A stretch of 64,000 nucleotides of DNA from contig JAHEXI010000006.1 of NCBI GenBank assembly GCA_023252195.1, positions 1 through 64,000 on the forward strand, read 5' to 3'. How positions within the stretch are numbered: the first letter of the stretch is position 1; every line of letters starts with the position of its first letter. Of the stretch, positions 1 to 8,785 are shown one piece after another. The notes beneath the pieces were generated by a model, which saw only the letters and a list, made by a program, of their open reading frames with translations, ran no database searches and was not told the origin of the DNA. Both the position numbers and the translations under genes were made by a program. Source of the DNA: Pseudonocardiales bacterium. Its GTDB lineage: Bacteria > Actinomycetota > Actinomycetes > Mycobacteriales > Pseudonocardiaceae.

Positions 1-339
1 CGACACGCTAAAAACCTGGATACAGATGACACGACCAATCTCAACGACCTAACATCCCCCACGTCCCCGAAACAGGGAATTTCGCTGAGCAACACCGCGG
101 AATTTCGGCGAGCGTCATCACCACCTCCACTCAACTATCCAGACCGGGTCACCCACGCCCAGCTGCGCACCGCAGCACCGTTTGACCCGATGGTCTTTCG
201 TGCTTTCTGGAAGATCATGGGGATGGTGTGTCGCCCCAATGATGTCTACACAGACCCCGCCGTCGTCGCCCGCACTCACGAGATCATCCGGCACCACGGC
301 AGCAGCCCACTGATCGCACAACCAGCCGAGAACAGCTAA
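1..339 (+). CDS. Partial gene, C-terminal part of a possible FAD-dependent oxidoreductase
   Basis: The frame is open from the first base of the window to a TAA at 337-339, so the start lies outside. The last 65 or so residues (from about base 145) read like the C-terminus of actinobacterial FAD-dependent monooxygenases: a DPMVFRAFWKIMGM stretch followed by a short helix ending near IIRHHG. The first 40 codons are low in conserved character and rich in T, N and S, so the upstream part may be frameshifted or not homologous. No catalytic or FAD-binding motif is present in what is visible. Family assignment is from memory of C-terminal sequence style and is weak. Confidence 0.35.
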   Translation, partial: RHAKNLDTDDTTNLNDLTSPTSPKQGISLSNTAEFRRASSPPPLNYPDRVTHAQLRTAAPFDPMVFRAFWKIMGMVCRPNDVYTDPAVVARTHEIIRHHGSSPLIAQPAENS

Positions 340-1118
340 CCGCCGCGCTCACGATGTGACTCCGTGGTGACCGTCCCAAGGGCGAAGACATAGCGCCTGC
401 GTAGGGACCCTCAACGCCTCGGCGACGCTACTGCAATGCCCTCACTCCAACGTCCCAGTAGCCGATCCCGCCGCGAGACGATCATTTCCGCATCTGCATT
501 GATGCCTGTGCTCTAAAAGATTTCGCCCTTGCGCAGCGACGGCACCAGCTCGATAACACGACCCTTCGCTGAAGACACACCTATCGAGTGACCGCGTCCA
601 CGCGGGCTGAGCTGCTGCGGCGGGGTCCTTGGTCGGCTCGGTTCGAGGGTGCGAACAAGGCACACCTTCGTGGACCCCCCGGTCCCGCGACCAGGATCGT
701 GTCTCGCGTCGGCTGTGGACGCCCGTGGTTACCGTAATGTACTCATCTGCCGAAGACAGTGAGCGTCACCCACCGCATGCCGTGGGCCGCCTCCTGTGAT
801 CGAGGAACAGCACCCCACGGTGTCCGGGGGTTCGTCTATGTACCTAGAGCCTGGGGAAACGGTGGTGATCCGCTGACGTCAGTGATACCCCGCGCGGAAG
901 TCAGCACCCTGGTCATAGCCACGATCGCAGCTGGCACACGTTCGGCAACCGCGGCGGCGTTCTCCTATTATGTTGTGCACTGTAAGGATCGCGCCGTGCC
1001 CGGGCTGGTCTTCTTTGATCGGCTTTCCAGGCCTGGCTGAGCCAGCACTGCCTATTTTCGCTGTGTATGAGGGAGGTCAAGCCGCTGTGTTGTGCGCGTG
1101 GGTTAGGCTTTCCTGATC
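340..1118. other. Intergenic stretch with no supportable gene
   Basis: Short open frames exist on both strands (for example 759-1040 +) but none has a recognisable domain, a convincing ribosome binding site or typical actinobacterial codon bias. The last 60 bases must contain the promoter and ribosome binding site of the GAF-SpoIIE gene; a GGGAGG sequence lies near 1070, too far from the ATG at 1119 to be its Shine-Dalgarno sequence. Confidence 0.5.
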
Positions 1119-2438
1119 ATGTCAGCGCCAGATGAAACGCGTGATGCATCGACGGCTGATGAGCTGTTGCGCCGGATCGAGTCGGTGACCGATGTCGTGC
1201 TCACCCACCTCAGTGTTGAGGATCTTCTGGTTGAGCTGTTGGAGCGGGTGCAAGGACTCCTTGAGGTTGATACGGCAGCGGTGCTCTTGCTGGATCCCTC
1301 CTCTGAGTACCTTGTGGCGACCGCCGCGAAGGGGATCGAGGCGGAGGTTCGTCAGGGAGTTCGGATTCCGCTGGGAAGGGGTTTTGCCGGCCGCATCGCG
1401 GCAGACAAGCAACCGGTACTTCTGGAGCACGTCGATCACACCAACGTGCTTAACCCGATCTTGCGGGAGCACGGAATCCGGTCCCTGCTCGGGGTGCCGC
1501 TGTTAAGCAGCGGGGAGGTTATTGGCGTGCTCCATGTCGGCACGCTGGGTGCTCGCCGGTTCACCGACGATGACGTCACGCTGCTGCAGATCGTGGCCGA
1601 CCGGGTGGGTTTCGCGATCCAATCCCGACGGGTCGAGATCGAACGGGCTGCAGCGACGGTGCTGCAACGCAGCCTGTTGCCGGCCCGGCTGCCGGTGGTG
1701 GCGGACCTGGAGATGGCAGCCCGCTACGTTTCCGCAGAGCATGGTGGGGTCGGTGGCGACTGGTATGACGTGTTCGTCCTTCCCTCCGACCGGTTGTGCA
1801 TCGTGATCGGCGATGTGGTCGGGCGCGGCCTTGCGGCGGCGGAGGTGATGGGCCGGCTGCGTAACTCGCTGCGCTCCCACGCACTTTTCTGCAGTGATCC
1901 CGCTGAGGTGCTCGACAGACTCGACCAGCAGGTGCAGCACTTCGATCCGCACAAGATGCTGGCCACGGTGCAGTTGGCCATGTTGGAGCCCTCTCTGGAG
2001 CGGATGCAGCTGTCCTCGGCGGGCCATCTTCCCCCGGTGCTGGCGCTTCCCGGTCAGTCTGCGGCCTTGGTTGACGTGCAGGGTGATCCTCCTGTGGGGG
2101 TGCCGAGTAAACGACGGCGCCGGGTGACGACGGTGGAACTGCCGCCGGGTGCGGTGATCTGCTTTTATACCGATGGTTTGGTCGAGCGTCGAGGCGTCGT
2201 GCTTGATGTTGGCCTGGAGCGCTTGTGCAGGGCGGTGGCGGCGGGCCCGGTGGAATTGGTCTTAGCGAATGTGATGGGCCAGCTCATTGGGGATAGTCCA
2301 CCGGGCGATGATGTTGCGGTGCTGGCGCTGCGGCATCAGCACAGCGGCAACGGCAGGGATGTCACTGCGGCACCGAACGAGGTCACCAGGTCCGCGGCAC
2401 AGCAACCCTCTCTGGGGTTGACGAGGCGTCGGGAGTAG
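1119..2438 (+). CDS. GAF domain PP2C-type (SpoIIE) serine/threonine phosphatase
   Basis: The protein has 439 residues. Residues about 18-170 form a GAF sensor domain (LLEVDTAAVLLLD start, GVPLLSSGEVIGVLHV core strand). Residues about 185-405 form a SpoIIE/PP2C phosphatase domain with the metal-binding acidic motifs GGDWYD, IGDVVGRG and PGDDVAVLAL. Proteins of this architecture dephosphorylate STAS anti-anti-sigma factors in partner-switching circuits (family knowledge). An STAS protein and a MEDS-HATPase protein are encoded at 21-22.5 kb and are plausible but unproven partners. The C-terminal 35 residues are a low-complexity tail. There is no membrane segment, so the protein is probably cytoplasmic and senses through its GAF domain. 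The ATG at 1119 is the only good start preceding the GAF helix. Confidence 0.88.
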   Translation: MSAPDETRDASTADELLRRIESVTDVVLTHLSVEDLLVELLERVQGLLEVDTAAVLLLDPSSEYLVATAAKGIEAEVRQGVRIPLGRGFAGRIAADKQPVLLEHVDHTNVLNPILREHGIRSLLGVPLLSSGEVIGVLHVGTLGARRFTDDDVTLLQIVADRVGFAIQSRRVEIERAAATVLQRSLLPARLPVVADLEMAARYVSAEHGGVGGDWYDVFVLPSDRLCIVIGDVVGRGLAAAEVMGRLRNSLRSHALFCSDPAEVLDRLDQQVQHFDPHKMLATVQLAMLEPSLERMQLSSAGHLPPVLALPGQSAALVDVQGDPPVGVPSKRRRRVTTVELPPGAVICFYTDGLVERRGVVLDVGLERLCRAVAAGPVELVLANVMGQLIGDSPPGDDVAVLALRHQHSGNGRDVTAAPNEVTRSAAQQPSLGLTRRRE

Positions 2439-2909
2439 GTCTCGACCCGCCGACCCGGTAATCTTCAGACCGGCCAACGCGTAGCCGACCGAGTGTTCGT
2501 TTGAGGCTCGCCACCCGCCGGGATTGGCCGCCGGTTACGTCGCCACGTCCGTGACACGCACAAGCTGGTGCGACCACAGAACAGGACTAAATCAAGAGAC
2601 AATCACCCCGCGGTGCCCGAGAGTGTGGCTATGTACCTTGATCTTGCCTATCGAGAGATTTCGACCGCCGCTTGGGTGCACTATCGCCCTCGCCGCTTTG
2701 CCTGGTCTTCTCGGGTCGGGCAAGCAAGTGACGGGAGCGGAATCGTTGGCGCTGCTCTCGTCGCTCCCGCCAGTTCCGCCCGGCTCGAAGCTGACCAGGG
2801 GCGGAGCGGTTAGTCGCCGGTCTTTGGTCGTGCCCAGGCCCCAACAATAAACCGGGCACCGTCAGAGTGGTTGCCGAAAAAGGGCTCCTCGCTGTTTTCA
2901 ATGGGTTAC
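2439..2909. other. Intergenic; probable outer flank of the ISL3 remnant
   Basis: No gene is supported. The right part (about 2865-2909) directly follows the transposase stop codon and contains an A-run sequence, GCCGAAAAAGGGCTCCT, that looks like an ISL3-type terminal inverted repeat. No matching left end could be found because the left side of the element is lost. Confidence 0.35.
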
Positions 2910-3842
2910 TCAGCGTGAGAACATGTATGCGGGTGTGGGGTTGGTGAGGGTGGGTAGCTGGAGTTTGGCCGCGGTGAGGTAGACGATGGTGATCATCTTG
3001 GTTTTGTTGCGGTAGCCCCGGGCACGGGCCTTGGCGGCCTGGACCAGTGAGTTGATCCCTTCGAGCAGGCCGTTGCTGAGGTGGTTGTGGTGCCAGGCGA
3101 TGATGCCGTCTCGGTGCTTCTCGACCAGGGTGACGAAGTCCTTGATCGGTTGCAGCCGGGAGCGTTTGGCGCCGTAGCACCAGTGCCGTAGGTACTCGGG
3201 TGCGTAGCTGGGGTGCTGGTCGTAGAAGGCTTGGAAGTCTTCACGCCAGTGCAGCGCCCGGGCGGTGGCCAGCTGCGCTGAGGGGCGCATCAGCTGGTGG
3301 AGTTCGCCCTGTTGTTTGGCCGAGAGGTTCGCGTGGTTCTTGAGCCACAGCCAGCGGGTGTGGGTGAGTTCCGGGCGGGTGGTGACCTCGGCGCGGCGAC
3401 GGTGTCGATCGCCTCGCTGAGCTTGGCGGCCAGGTGGTAGCGGTCGAAGGTCATCGTCGCGTTGGGCAGGTGCTGGGTGATTGGGCTGATGAACGCCGTG
3501 CTCATGTCGGAGCTGGTGTCGGTGACTTTCTCCGGGTCGCCCCCGTGGCCGGCCAGATCAGCGGCGAAGCGGGCCACCGTCCGCGCCGAGCGCCCGTCGG
3601 TGGCGAAGATCACCCGCCGGGCGTCGAGGTCGGCGAAGATGCTGATGTTGTCCTGGCCCTTGGCCGCGGACGTTTCGTCCATCCCGACCCGGGTCACGCC
3701 GGTGCAGTCCAACTGGTCACGGGCGGTGTGCACGTGGTGTTCCACAATCCGCCAGATCCTGGTGTCATGCTCCCGGGTCATCGCGGCGACCTTCGCCATC
3801 GGCATCGCCACCGCGAAGCTGAGCACCAGCGCCTCGAACAAA
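2910..3842 (-). pseudogene. ISL3-family transposase remnant, frameshifted and N-terminally truncated
   Basis: On the minus strand the sequence encodes the DDE core and C-terminal part of an ISL3 transposase: a VGMDETSAAKGQDN motif containing a catalytic Asp, TFDRYHLAAKLSEAID, and, after the break, YLRHWCYGAKRSRL and NGLLEGINSLVQAAKARARGY, which carries the catalytic Glu. The reading frame is interrupted near 3400: after LSEAIDTV the conserved RRAEVTTRPELTHTRWLWLK continues in another frame, consistent with loss of one base. The N-terminal zinc-finger and HTH region is missing, because homology stops at about 3842 where an unrelated recombinase fragment begins on the other strand. The element is inactive. 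Confidence 0.85.
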
Positions 3843-3967
3843 CCGACGGCGACATATCCCTGGCTGATCTCGCCGAGGAATACAGCGTCGGACGCTCCAC
3901 CATCCACCGCATCATCCACCGACCCGAGCCAGAAGCGCACCGCCCAGCAGCACCTGACGGCGGCTGA
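3839..3967 (+). pseudogene. Resolvase/invertase C-terminal helix-turn-helix fragment
   Basis: The plus-strand frame reads DISLADLAEEYSVGRSTIHRIIHR, a typical C-terminal DNA-binding helix-turn-helix of serine recombinases, then runs through an Arg/Pro-rich tail to a TGA at 3965-3967. No catalytic N-terminal domain is present upstream: the frame there is antisense to the ISL3 transposase. The fragment abuts the truncated transposase exactly, so it marks an old recombination junction. Other HTH proteins could end similarly, so the assignment is moderate. Confidence 0.55.
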
Positions 3968-4043
3968 CAGCGGACGCAGGGTTGGCGGTTGGCCGTAGCT
4001 ACGGGAGTCCCGGGCCATCGGGCACAGCCTTCCAAGCTGGGGC

Positions 4044-4145
4044 TCACGGATGATCATCTTCACCGCGGCGAGCCCGGGCAGAGTGCGGTCCCAGGGTCAA
4101 CAGCGCCAGCGCGACCATAATGGCCAGCGGAACACCCGCTGTCAC
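4044..4145 (-). CDS. Possible very small single-pass membrane protein
   Basis: The reading frame starts with GTG at 4145, preceded by GGAGG eight bases upstream. It encodes about 33 residues: one hydrophobic helix (GVPLAIMVALALLTLG) and a basic-acidic tail. An earlier GTG at 4169 would add eight residues but has no ribosome binding site. The pattern of one N-terminal helix followed by LTLGP resembles a family of tiny actinobacterial membrane proteins, but the usual C-terminal part is absent. It could be a truncated gene next to the IS remnant. Confidence 0.3.
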   Translation of the reverse strand: MTAGVPLAIMVALALLTLGPHSARARRGEDDHP

Positions 4146-4766
4146 GAGGACCACCTCCAGAGACGTCACGAAATCACCGTAGCCGACCTACTCCCGCCGC
4201 CTCCACCTGTCATGATCGCTTGGGCACTTTTCGGTCACTAATACCCCTAGACAACGCCACATGACCACAAGTAACCAGCATTTGCAGTTGCGAAAGCCGA
4301 GTTAATCGGCATTATCTACGAACAACCGCTACCACGGCTTAAGAATCCTTGGGTTCTGGGTTGCCGTTCCCTCGGCCGGAAATCGTCCACGTTCCGTCGG
4401 CGGAGTCAACGGCGCCTGACGGCGTCGCGCTGCGATGGCGCAAGCGCCACCATTGACACCGCCGCAGTGACGAGCAATGCGGCCAGGACAAGGGAACGGG
4501 ACAAGAGCAGGGACGCGTCCGTTGGCTCCTACTCGTGCAGCCAGTCGGTGGTGCACCAGGACCGCACGTCAATCATTCTAGGGAGTGCGAAGCCAATGCG
4601 AAAGTGCTCCGAGTCCAACCGCCGGTAGCCGAGACAAAACAGCACGTCAAACCATATGCACAGTCTGTTACTGACGAACCATTCCTAAACCATGTGTCGC
4701 AGGGGCAATCGTGTCGGATGGCGCTACTACCACGGGCGAAGGTTTCCGCGAGGAACGGAACCCTGG
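4146..4766. other. Intergenic region, no recognisable gene
   Basis: Several short frames are open on both strands but share no features with known proteins. The region separates the IS remnant from the 13-bp tandem repeat. Confidence 0.45.
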
Positions 4767-4909
4767 TGGTTCTCGTGGGTGGTTCTCGTGGGTGGTTCTC
4801 GTGGGTGGTTCTCGTGGGTGGTTCTCGTGGGTGGTTCTCGTGGGTGGTTCTCGTGGGTGGTTCTCGTGGGTGGTTCTCGTGTGTGGTTCTCGTGTGTGGT
4901 TCTCATCCT
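4767..4909. repeat. Tandem repeat of 13 bp, 8 perfect plus 2 variant copies and a partial one
   Basis: The unit TGGTTCTCGTGGG occurs eight times without a mismatch from 4767 to 4870. It is followed by two copies with one change (TGGTTCTCGTGTG, 4871-4896) and a partial copy that runs into the stop codon of the DivIVA-like gene (TCA at 4903-4905 on the plus strand). Because 13 is not a multiple of three, all three plus-strand frames stay open through the array and give a false 39-bp coding period. The perfect identity of eight copies suggests recent expansion by slippage, so copy number may vary between strains. Confidence 0.95.
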
Positions 4910-5673
4910 GGTGGGGACTGGCCGGTGTCACCGCGCGCACCCAGCCCGGAACTCACCAGGTCCTGCCCAGTGTGTATCGGGTCTGCTGGCGCGGTAGGAG
5001 TGGGCCCGTCTAGCTCGTGAAGCAGTGACTGGAAATAGAATGTCAATTGAATGCGGTATTCCTGCTCGAAACCCCGCAGGTCATCGATCGTGCTCTCCAG
5101 GACAGTCTTGTCGTGATTGAATACGGTCAGAGTCTCGGCGTGTGTGCGTGCCGCGTCTTGCTCCAGCGACGCGGTCTTGTCCCGAGACCGGCGGTACACA
5201 GCCTCGGCGGTGCTGCGGGCTTCCTGAAGCATCGCCTCAACCCGGTCCGTGGCCTCGTTGACCATGTCCGCACAGTGGGCCTGCGCCTGGTCAAGTGTCG
5301 TGACCGCCTCGGCGTGGGTGTGCGTGGTCATCTGATCGGTCATGCCCTGGGCGCCAACCAACACCGCGCTGGCCTGAACATCGTCATCAACATCCCGCGG
5401 TCTCTGGCCGATCAGTGACCGGATCCTCGTCATCACCTTTTCCCCAGACCGCCGCGGTCGGGGGCAGCGCCCGCTACTACCGGGTGCTGTGCGCAGCTGC
5501 CGATCGAGCTGCTCAACCTGGCCGCGCAGAGCGTCGTTCTCCTCCACCAACCTGGTCAACTCAGCGTGAACAACATCAAGGAACTCGTCCACCTCATCCG
5601 CGTGATACCCCAGCTCACCCACCGGCGGCTGGCTGAACACAACATCATGAACCTCAGCAGGACTCAACCGCAC
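4903..5673 (-). CDS. DivIVA/Wag31-like coiled-coil protein
   Basis: The protein has 256 residues. The N-terminus (about 1-60) matches the DivIVA membrane-binding domain: MRLSPAEVHDVVF, then GYHADEVDEFLDVV leading into a coiled coil. Residues about 110-225 form a long helical, Gln/Glu/Ala-rich coiled coil that ends with FEQEYRIQLTFYFQSLLHEL, typical of the second helical region in actinobacterial DivIVA paralogues. It may act as a polar scaffold, but it is not in the cell-division cluster and is probably an accessory paralogue. The GTG start at 5673 has a GAGGTGA ribosome binding site and overlaps the end of the upstream PAP2 gene by 10 bases, so the two are likely cotranscribed. The stop codon lies inside the partial last unit of the 13-bp repeat array. 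Confidence 0.8.
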   Translation of the reverse strand: MRLSPAEVHDVVFSQPPVGELGYHADEVDEFLDVVHAELTRLVEENDALRGQVEQLDRQLRTAPGSSGRCPRPRRSGEKVMTRIRSLIGQRPRDVDDDVQASAVLVGAQGMTDQMTTHTHAEAVTTLDQAQAHCADMVNEATDRVEAMLQEARSTAEAVYRRSRDKTASLEQDAARTHAETLTVFNHDKTVLESTIDDLRGFEQEYRIQLTFYFQSLLHELDGPTPTAPADPIHTGQDLVSSGLGARGDTGQSPPG

Positions 5674-6824
5674 AGGATCACCTCAGCCTTCTTCTCCACG
5701 ACTATCTTTACTGGCGTCCCGACCCCGACCCGTGCGCCACCCACACCACGGCCTGTCTGGTTTCGGCGTGGAGGTAGATCAGGGCGGCTCGCTGGCACTG
5801 GAGATAACGATCGGCGCCCGGTGAGCACAACACGATGGTGGTGGCCGGGAATGCGGCGAGTTTGGCGGTGGTGGCGTCCCCGATCGGTGATACCGATGTT
5901 GTGCTGCCACCACCGCTCAACTACGCCCACCAGCGCGAAGGTCGCCAGCACGTAACCCCAGCCCGCGAGCACGTCGACGACGTAGTGCTCGCCGCAGTAG
6001 AGCACGGTGAACGTCATCGCCAGCGGGTAGGCGAACAGCAGGGGTCGCCATCGCCGGGGCACTCTCGGGAAGAAGAACACCGCAAGGAACATCGAGAACG
6101 CGGCGTGCAGCGAGGGCATCGCGGCGACCGGGTTGGCCAGCGCCTCACCCTGGTCGAACAGCGGGCCAGTGCTATCCAGGCCCAGGGCGCCCCATCCTCG
6201 GGCGGAGAGCCGCTCGACATGCTCACCTAGATAGCCGTGCACCGACGCCCACCAGGGTGGCGCCGCGGGGTAGACGAGGTAGGTCGCTACGCCAGCGATG
6301 GTCAGGAACAGCCAGCGCCGTAAAAACGCTGACCACCTCTCTCGCCGGCGCAGCCACAGCAGCGCCGCGACCCCCGGCACCGCGACGAAGTGTGACAGGT
6401 AGACCGCCGACGCGAGGACGTCCCACCAGTGCACCCGCAGGGGGTCATAGAAATGCTGCTGCAACCACAGTGTCGGCAGCCGGCCGCCCGCCAGGAACTC
6501 GTCGGCCCTGATCATACCTGTGACGTGCGGCGCCAGCCCGTGCGCGGCGATCCCCCGGCTGTAGTCGTAGCCCACCAGCACGGCGAGGACCGGGCCCCAG
6601 TCGCGCACCCACAGCAGTGCCCGGCACCACGGCTGGCCGGCGTTCCAGCACAGCGCCCCGGCGGTGAGCCACCCGAAGATGAGCAGCGTGTCGGTCGGCC
6701 ATCCCCACCACAGGCACTGTGCCGCGAAGCCCACCAGGTAGCCCACCGCCGCGAGCACCCGGATCGCCGGGGCTACGTCGATGGCACGCAAGTCCGAAAC
6801 CTCCAACGCAGCGGAGCTGGACAT
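5664..6824 (-). CDS. PAP2-superfamily integral membrane phosphatase/transferase
   Basis: From the ATG at 6824 the protein has about 386 residues and six or more hydrophobic segments. The PAP2 signature is visible as AMPSLHAAFSMF (motif 2, catalytic His) and GEHYVVDVLAGWGY (motif 3, His and Asp). The first motif is weak (KxxxxxxRP is not evident), as in the inositol-phosphorylceramide-synthase-like branch. It probably acts on lipid phosphates at the cytoplasmic membrane. An upstream in-frame start at 6941 would add 39 residues of basic, non-conserved sequence and is rejected. The C-terminal 60 residues after the last helix are basic and low in conservation. Confidence 0.8.
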   Translation of the reverse strand: MSSSAALEVSDLRAIDVAPAIRVLAAVGYLVGFAAQCLWWGWPTDTLLIFGWLTAGALCWNAGQPWCRALLWVRDWGPVLAVLVGYDYSRGIAAHGLAPHVTGMIRADEFLAGGRLPTLWLQQHFYDPLRVHWWDVLASAVYLSHFVAVPGVAALLWLRRRERWSAFLRRWLFLTIAGVATYLVYPAAPPWWASVHGYLGEHVERLSARGWGALGLDSTGPLFDQGEALANPVAAMPSLHAAFSMFLAVFFFPRVPRRWRPLLFAYPLAMTFTVLYCGEHYVVDVLAGWGYVLATFALVGVVERWWQHNIGITDRGRHHRQTRRIPGHHHRVVLTGRRSLSPVPASRPDLPPRRNQTGRGVGGARVGVGTPVKIVVEKKAEVILCG

Positions 6825-6922
6825 GCCAACGACCCTGACCAGGGAATGACCCCCCACCTTCCATCCCTCCCTGCCACCTGACGCTGCCTGGGTCCTCATT
6901 CGCCTGCTCGATCCACCACACC

Positions 6923-7066
6923 TCTGGTACCGCGACCGCAATCACCGAAGCCCGCAACGTTCTCAACCTGGCCGGTAAGGAGGTCGAGGAGTTCGAGCTC
7001 GAAGTCCAACGAATAACCAAGACACACGTGACCGATACTGAGTTCGGCAAGATCGTTCGCCGACGG
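6923..7066 (+). pseudogene. Possible DUF932 (phage/plasmid-related) fragment
   Basis: A plus-strand frame encodes ITEARNVLNLAGKEVEEFE followed by VTDTEFGKIV, which resembles the helical C-terminal half of DUF932 proteins found in phages and plasmids. Neither the N-terminal domain nor a start codon is present, and the frame continues downstream into the antisense of the secreted repeat protein. If the resemblance is real this is a leftover of mobile DNA. Recognition is from pattern only. Confidence 0.25.
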
Positions 7067-7205
7067 CGAGCACGACCGGTGCGCCGGAGCTGGTCAACCG
7101 GCCGCGCTGGCCTGGCCACAGTGGCCCGGCCGGCCCGCGGAACCTGCACGAATCCGCGAGCCAGGCCTCAAGTGAGGGATTATCCGACGCGCGTCGCGGA
7201 TATGC

Positions 7206-7610
7206 TCACCGACGGTTCCACTGGCGGCCATCCCAACGGTCGTGGTTCCAACGGTGGCCATCCCAAGTCCACCGGTCCCCACGACAGTGCCCGTCGCCAC
7301 GGTGGTTCCAGTCATCGCAGTACGCGGACCAGAAGTCCCCCCGACGGTTCCACCGCTGGCCATCCCAACGGTCGTGAACCCAGTTGCGGCCATCCCAATT
7401 CCACCGATCCCCACGACAGTCGCCACGGTGGTTCCAGTCATCGCAGTAGTCCCAGTCCATGCGGTACCCCGGGTGGCTGGAACTGAGTGCCGCCGCCTGC
7501 GGGGCCGGGGTGAGCGTGCTGGCCGACGCCGAGCCCACTCCGAGAGCCAGAGCGCTAGCGGCACCGAGCGCTAGAGCGCTCCCTCGACGTGCTGTCCTGC
7601 CTAACTGCAT
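7206..7610 (-). CDS. Secreted protein with two Trp/Asp/Arg-rich repeats
   Basis: The protein has 134 residues. Residues 1-31 form a clear signal peptide: basic MQLGRTARRG, then an Ala/Leu-rich core, then an SASAS cleavage region. After a short Pro/Ala linker there are two copies of an approximately 36-residue unit with the pattern CDDWNHRGD, CRGDRW, WDG, HDRWDG, WNRR. Each unit holds a Cys pair, so disulphides may form outside the cell. The function is not recognised. The high density of Trp, Asp and Arg in a repetitive layout suggests a wall-associated or self-assembling protein, which is inference. It is a single-gene unit transcribed away from the next gene. Confidence 0.7.
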   Translation of the reverse strand: MQLGRTARRGSALALGAASALALGVGSASASTLTPAPQAAALSSSHPGYRMDWDYCDDWNHRGDCRGDRWNWDGRNWVHDRWDGQRWNRRGDFWSAYCDDWNHRGDGHCRGDRWTWDGHRWNHDRWDGRQWNRR

Positions 7611-8314
7611 GTGAACCCTCCTCGATCGAGCGCATATGGACCTTAGAAGGGACGCTGCGGCACAAATGCGGTTGCGTGAGGTGCCTGGGAGTTCGCTGGG
7701 AGTAACTGAAGGTTCGCCGGGAACATTCGATCACTGCCCCCCGTTACCGAGCGAAGACTCCCGGTCATTGAGGCCGCGGTGAAGGCGCTGGCCCCGCAGG
7801 TTGTACGTGGCCGTCGCCCCCGGTGCAACGGCGGGCTTCCCGTCCGGGGTAAGCAGCGCCGCCTAGTAGGTCTCCGACGGCATCGCGGGTGACCTGTCGC
7901 CCTGCACCGCCTCGTACCAGAGTTGGGGTCCTGACCGCGTATCGGAGCAGCCGTCCCCGCGGGGCCTCAGGTGTGATCATCGTCAGCGAGCCGTCAACGG
8001 AAGTGGCGCGACGAGTACCGCACGGGCGGATACACACCGTCATGTAGCCGCAGTTCAGCGGCGCACAACGACGCTCCCCGCTACGGGGAGGCACGGCGAA
8101 TCAGCGTTCACACCAAAGTCCCCCGACACCTTCCCGGGATCGTCCTACGGCGCCTTCACCCAGGGCAGTGGCGTCGAAACCATCGCCGTGGTGATCGTCC
8201 GTTCGGTAGGTCGGATTGCTAGCCGTCCGTAGTAAGGTTTGTCGCAACCTCCGGGTCGTTTGGTGGGCTCCGCTTGTTCACCTTCGGGGCGCAGCATCCT
8301 CTGCCATGACATAG
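7611..8314. other. Intergenic region of about 700 bases without a supported gene
   Basis: Short frames on both strands (for example 7765-8094 minus) show no domain and poor codon bias. The left end must hold the promoter of the secreted repeat protein. No repeat or hairpin stood out. Confidence 0.45.
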
Positions 8315-8785
8315 TTGCGTGGCAGATTCGTCGATCGGCTCATGGCGGTGGCAGTCGTGCCGGTCGTGAGCGTGGCGGCGGTGTTGCTCTTTGGAGGGAC
8401 TGCCAACGCGGTCCCCTCAGCAAGCGCCCTTGGCCCCTTGACCTCCCGCCCATCGCCGACGCCAGGAGTAACAGACACGACCACCACGCTCAAGGTGACC
8501 CCAAGCCACGCCGTCGATGACGTTCCGGTGATCTTCCTAACCAACGTGGCCCCGCTCGCCGCGGTCGGAGCCGTCCAGTTCATCATGGATGGACCTACCC
8601 CGCTGGCTGCGCCGGTGCCGGTGACTCCGGGGTTCGCCCTCCTCATTAACTCGCTGCCGGAAGGCACCCACTCGCTGACCGCGGTCTTTACGCCCACGAG
8701 CCCAGCCGCTCATGGCCCATCGATGTCACCACCTCTGTCGCTGACGGTTAGCCAGGCATCTGACACTCGGGAGCGCAGTCACTAG
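8315..8785 (+). CDS. Small secreted protein with one bacterial Ig-like domain
   Basis: The protein has 156 residues from the TTG at 8315, or 147 from the ATG at 8342. The N-terminus is a signal peptide (MAVAVVPVVSVAAVLLFGG, then TANA). The remainder, from TTTTLKVTPSHAV to PSMSPPLSLTVSQ, has the alternating strand pattern of a Big_3_5-type Ig-like repeat, including GAVQFIMDG and LPEGTHSLTAVFTP. Such domains are found in surface proteins and adhesins. There is no sortase motif or transmembrane anchor, so the protein is probably released or loosely bound. Confidence 0.65.
   Translation: MRGRFVDRLMAVAVVPVVSVAAVLLFGGTANAVPSASALGPLTSRPSPTPGVTDTTTTLKVTPSHAVDDVPVIFLTNVAPLAAVGAVQFIMDGPTPLAAPVPVTPGFALLINSLPEGTHSLTAVFTPTSPAAHGPSMSPPLSLTVSQASDTRERSH

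Noticed and set aside
4767-4909. CRISPR-like array
   Set aside because: Units are contiguous 13-mers without spacers, and no cas gene is nearby.
4535-5020. Three overlapping plus-strand frames with a Gly/Ser/Trp/Phe repeat protein
   Set aside because: They arise because the 13-bp tandem repeat leaves all three frames open; the repeat gives the same peptide in each frame and there is no ribosome binding site.
7765-8094. A 109-codon minus-strand gene
   Set aside because: No domain, no ribosome binding site and poor codon bias.
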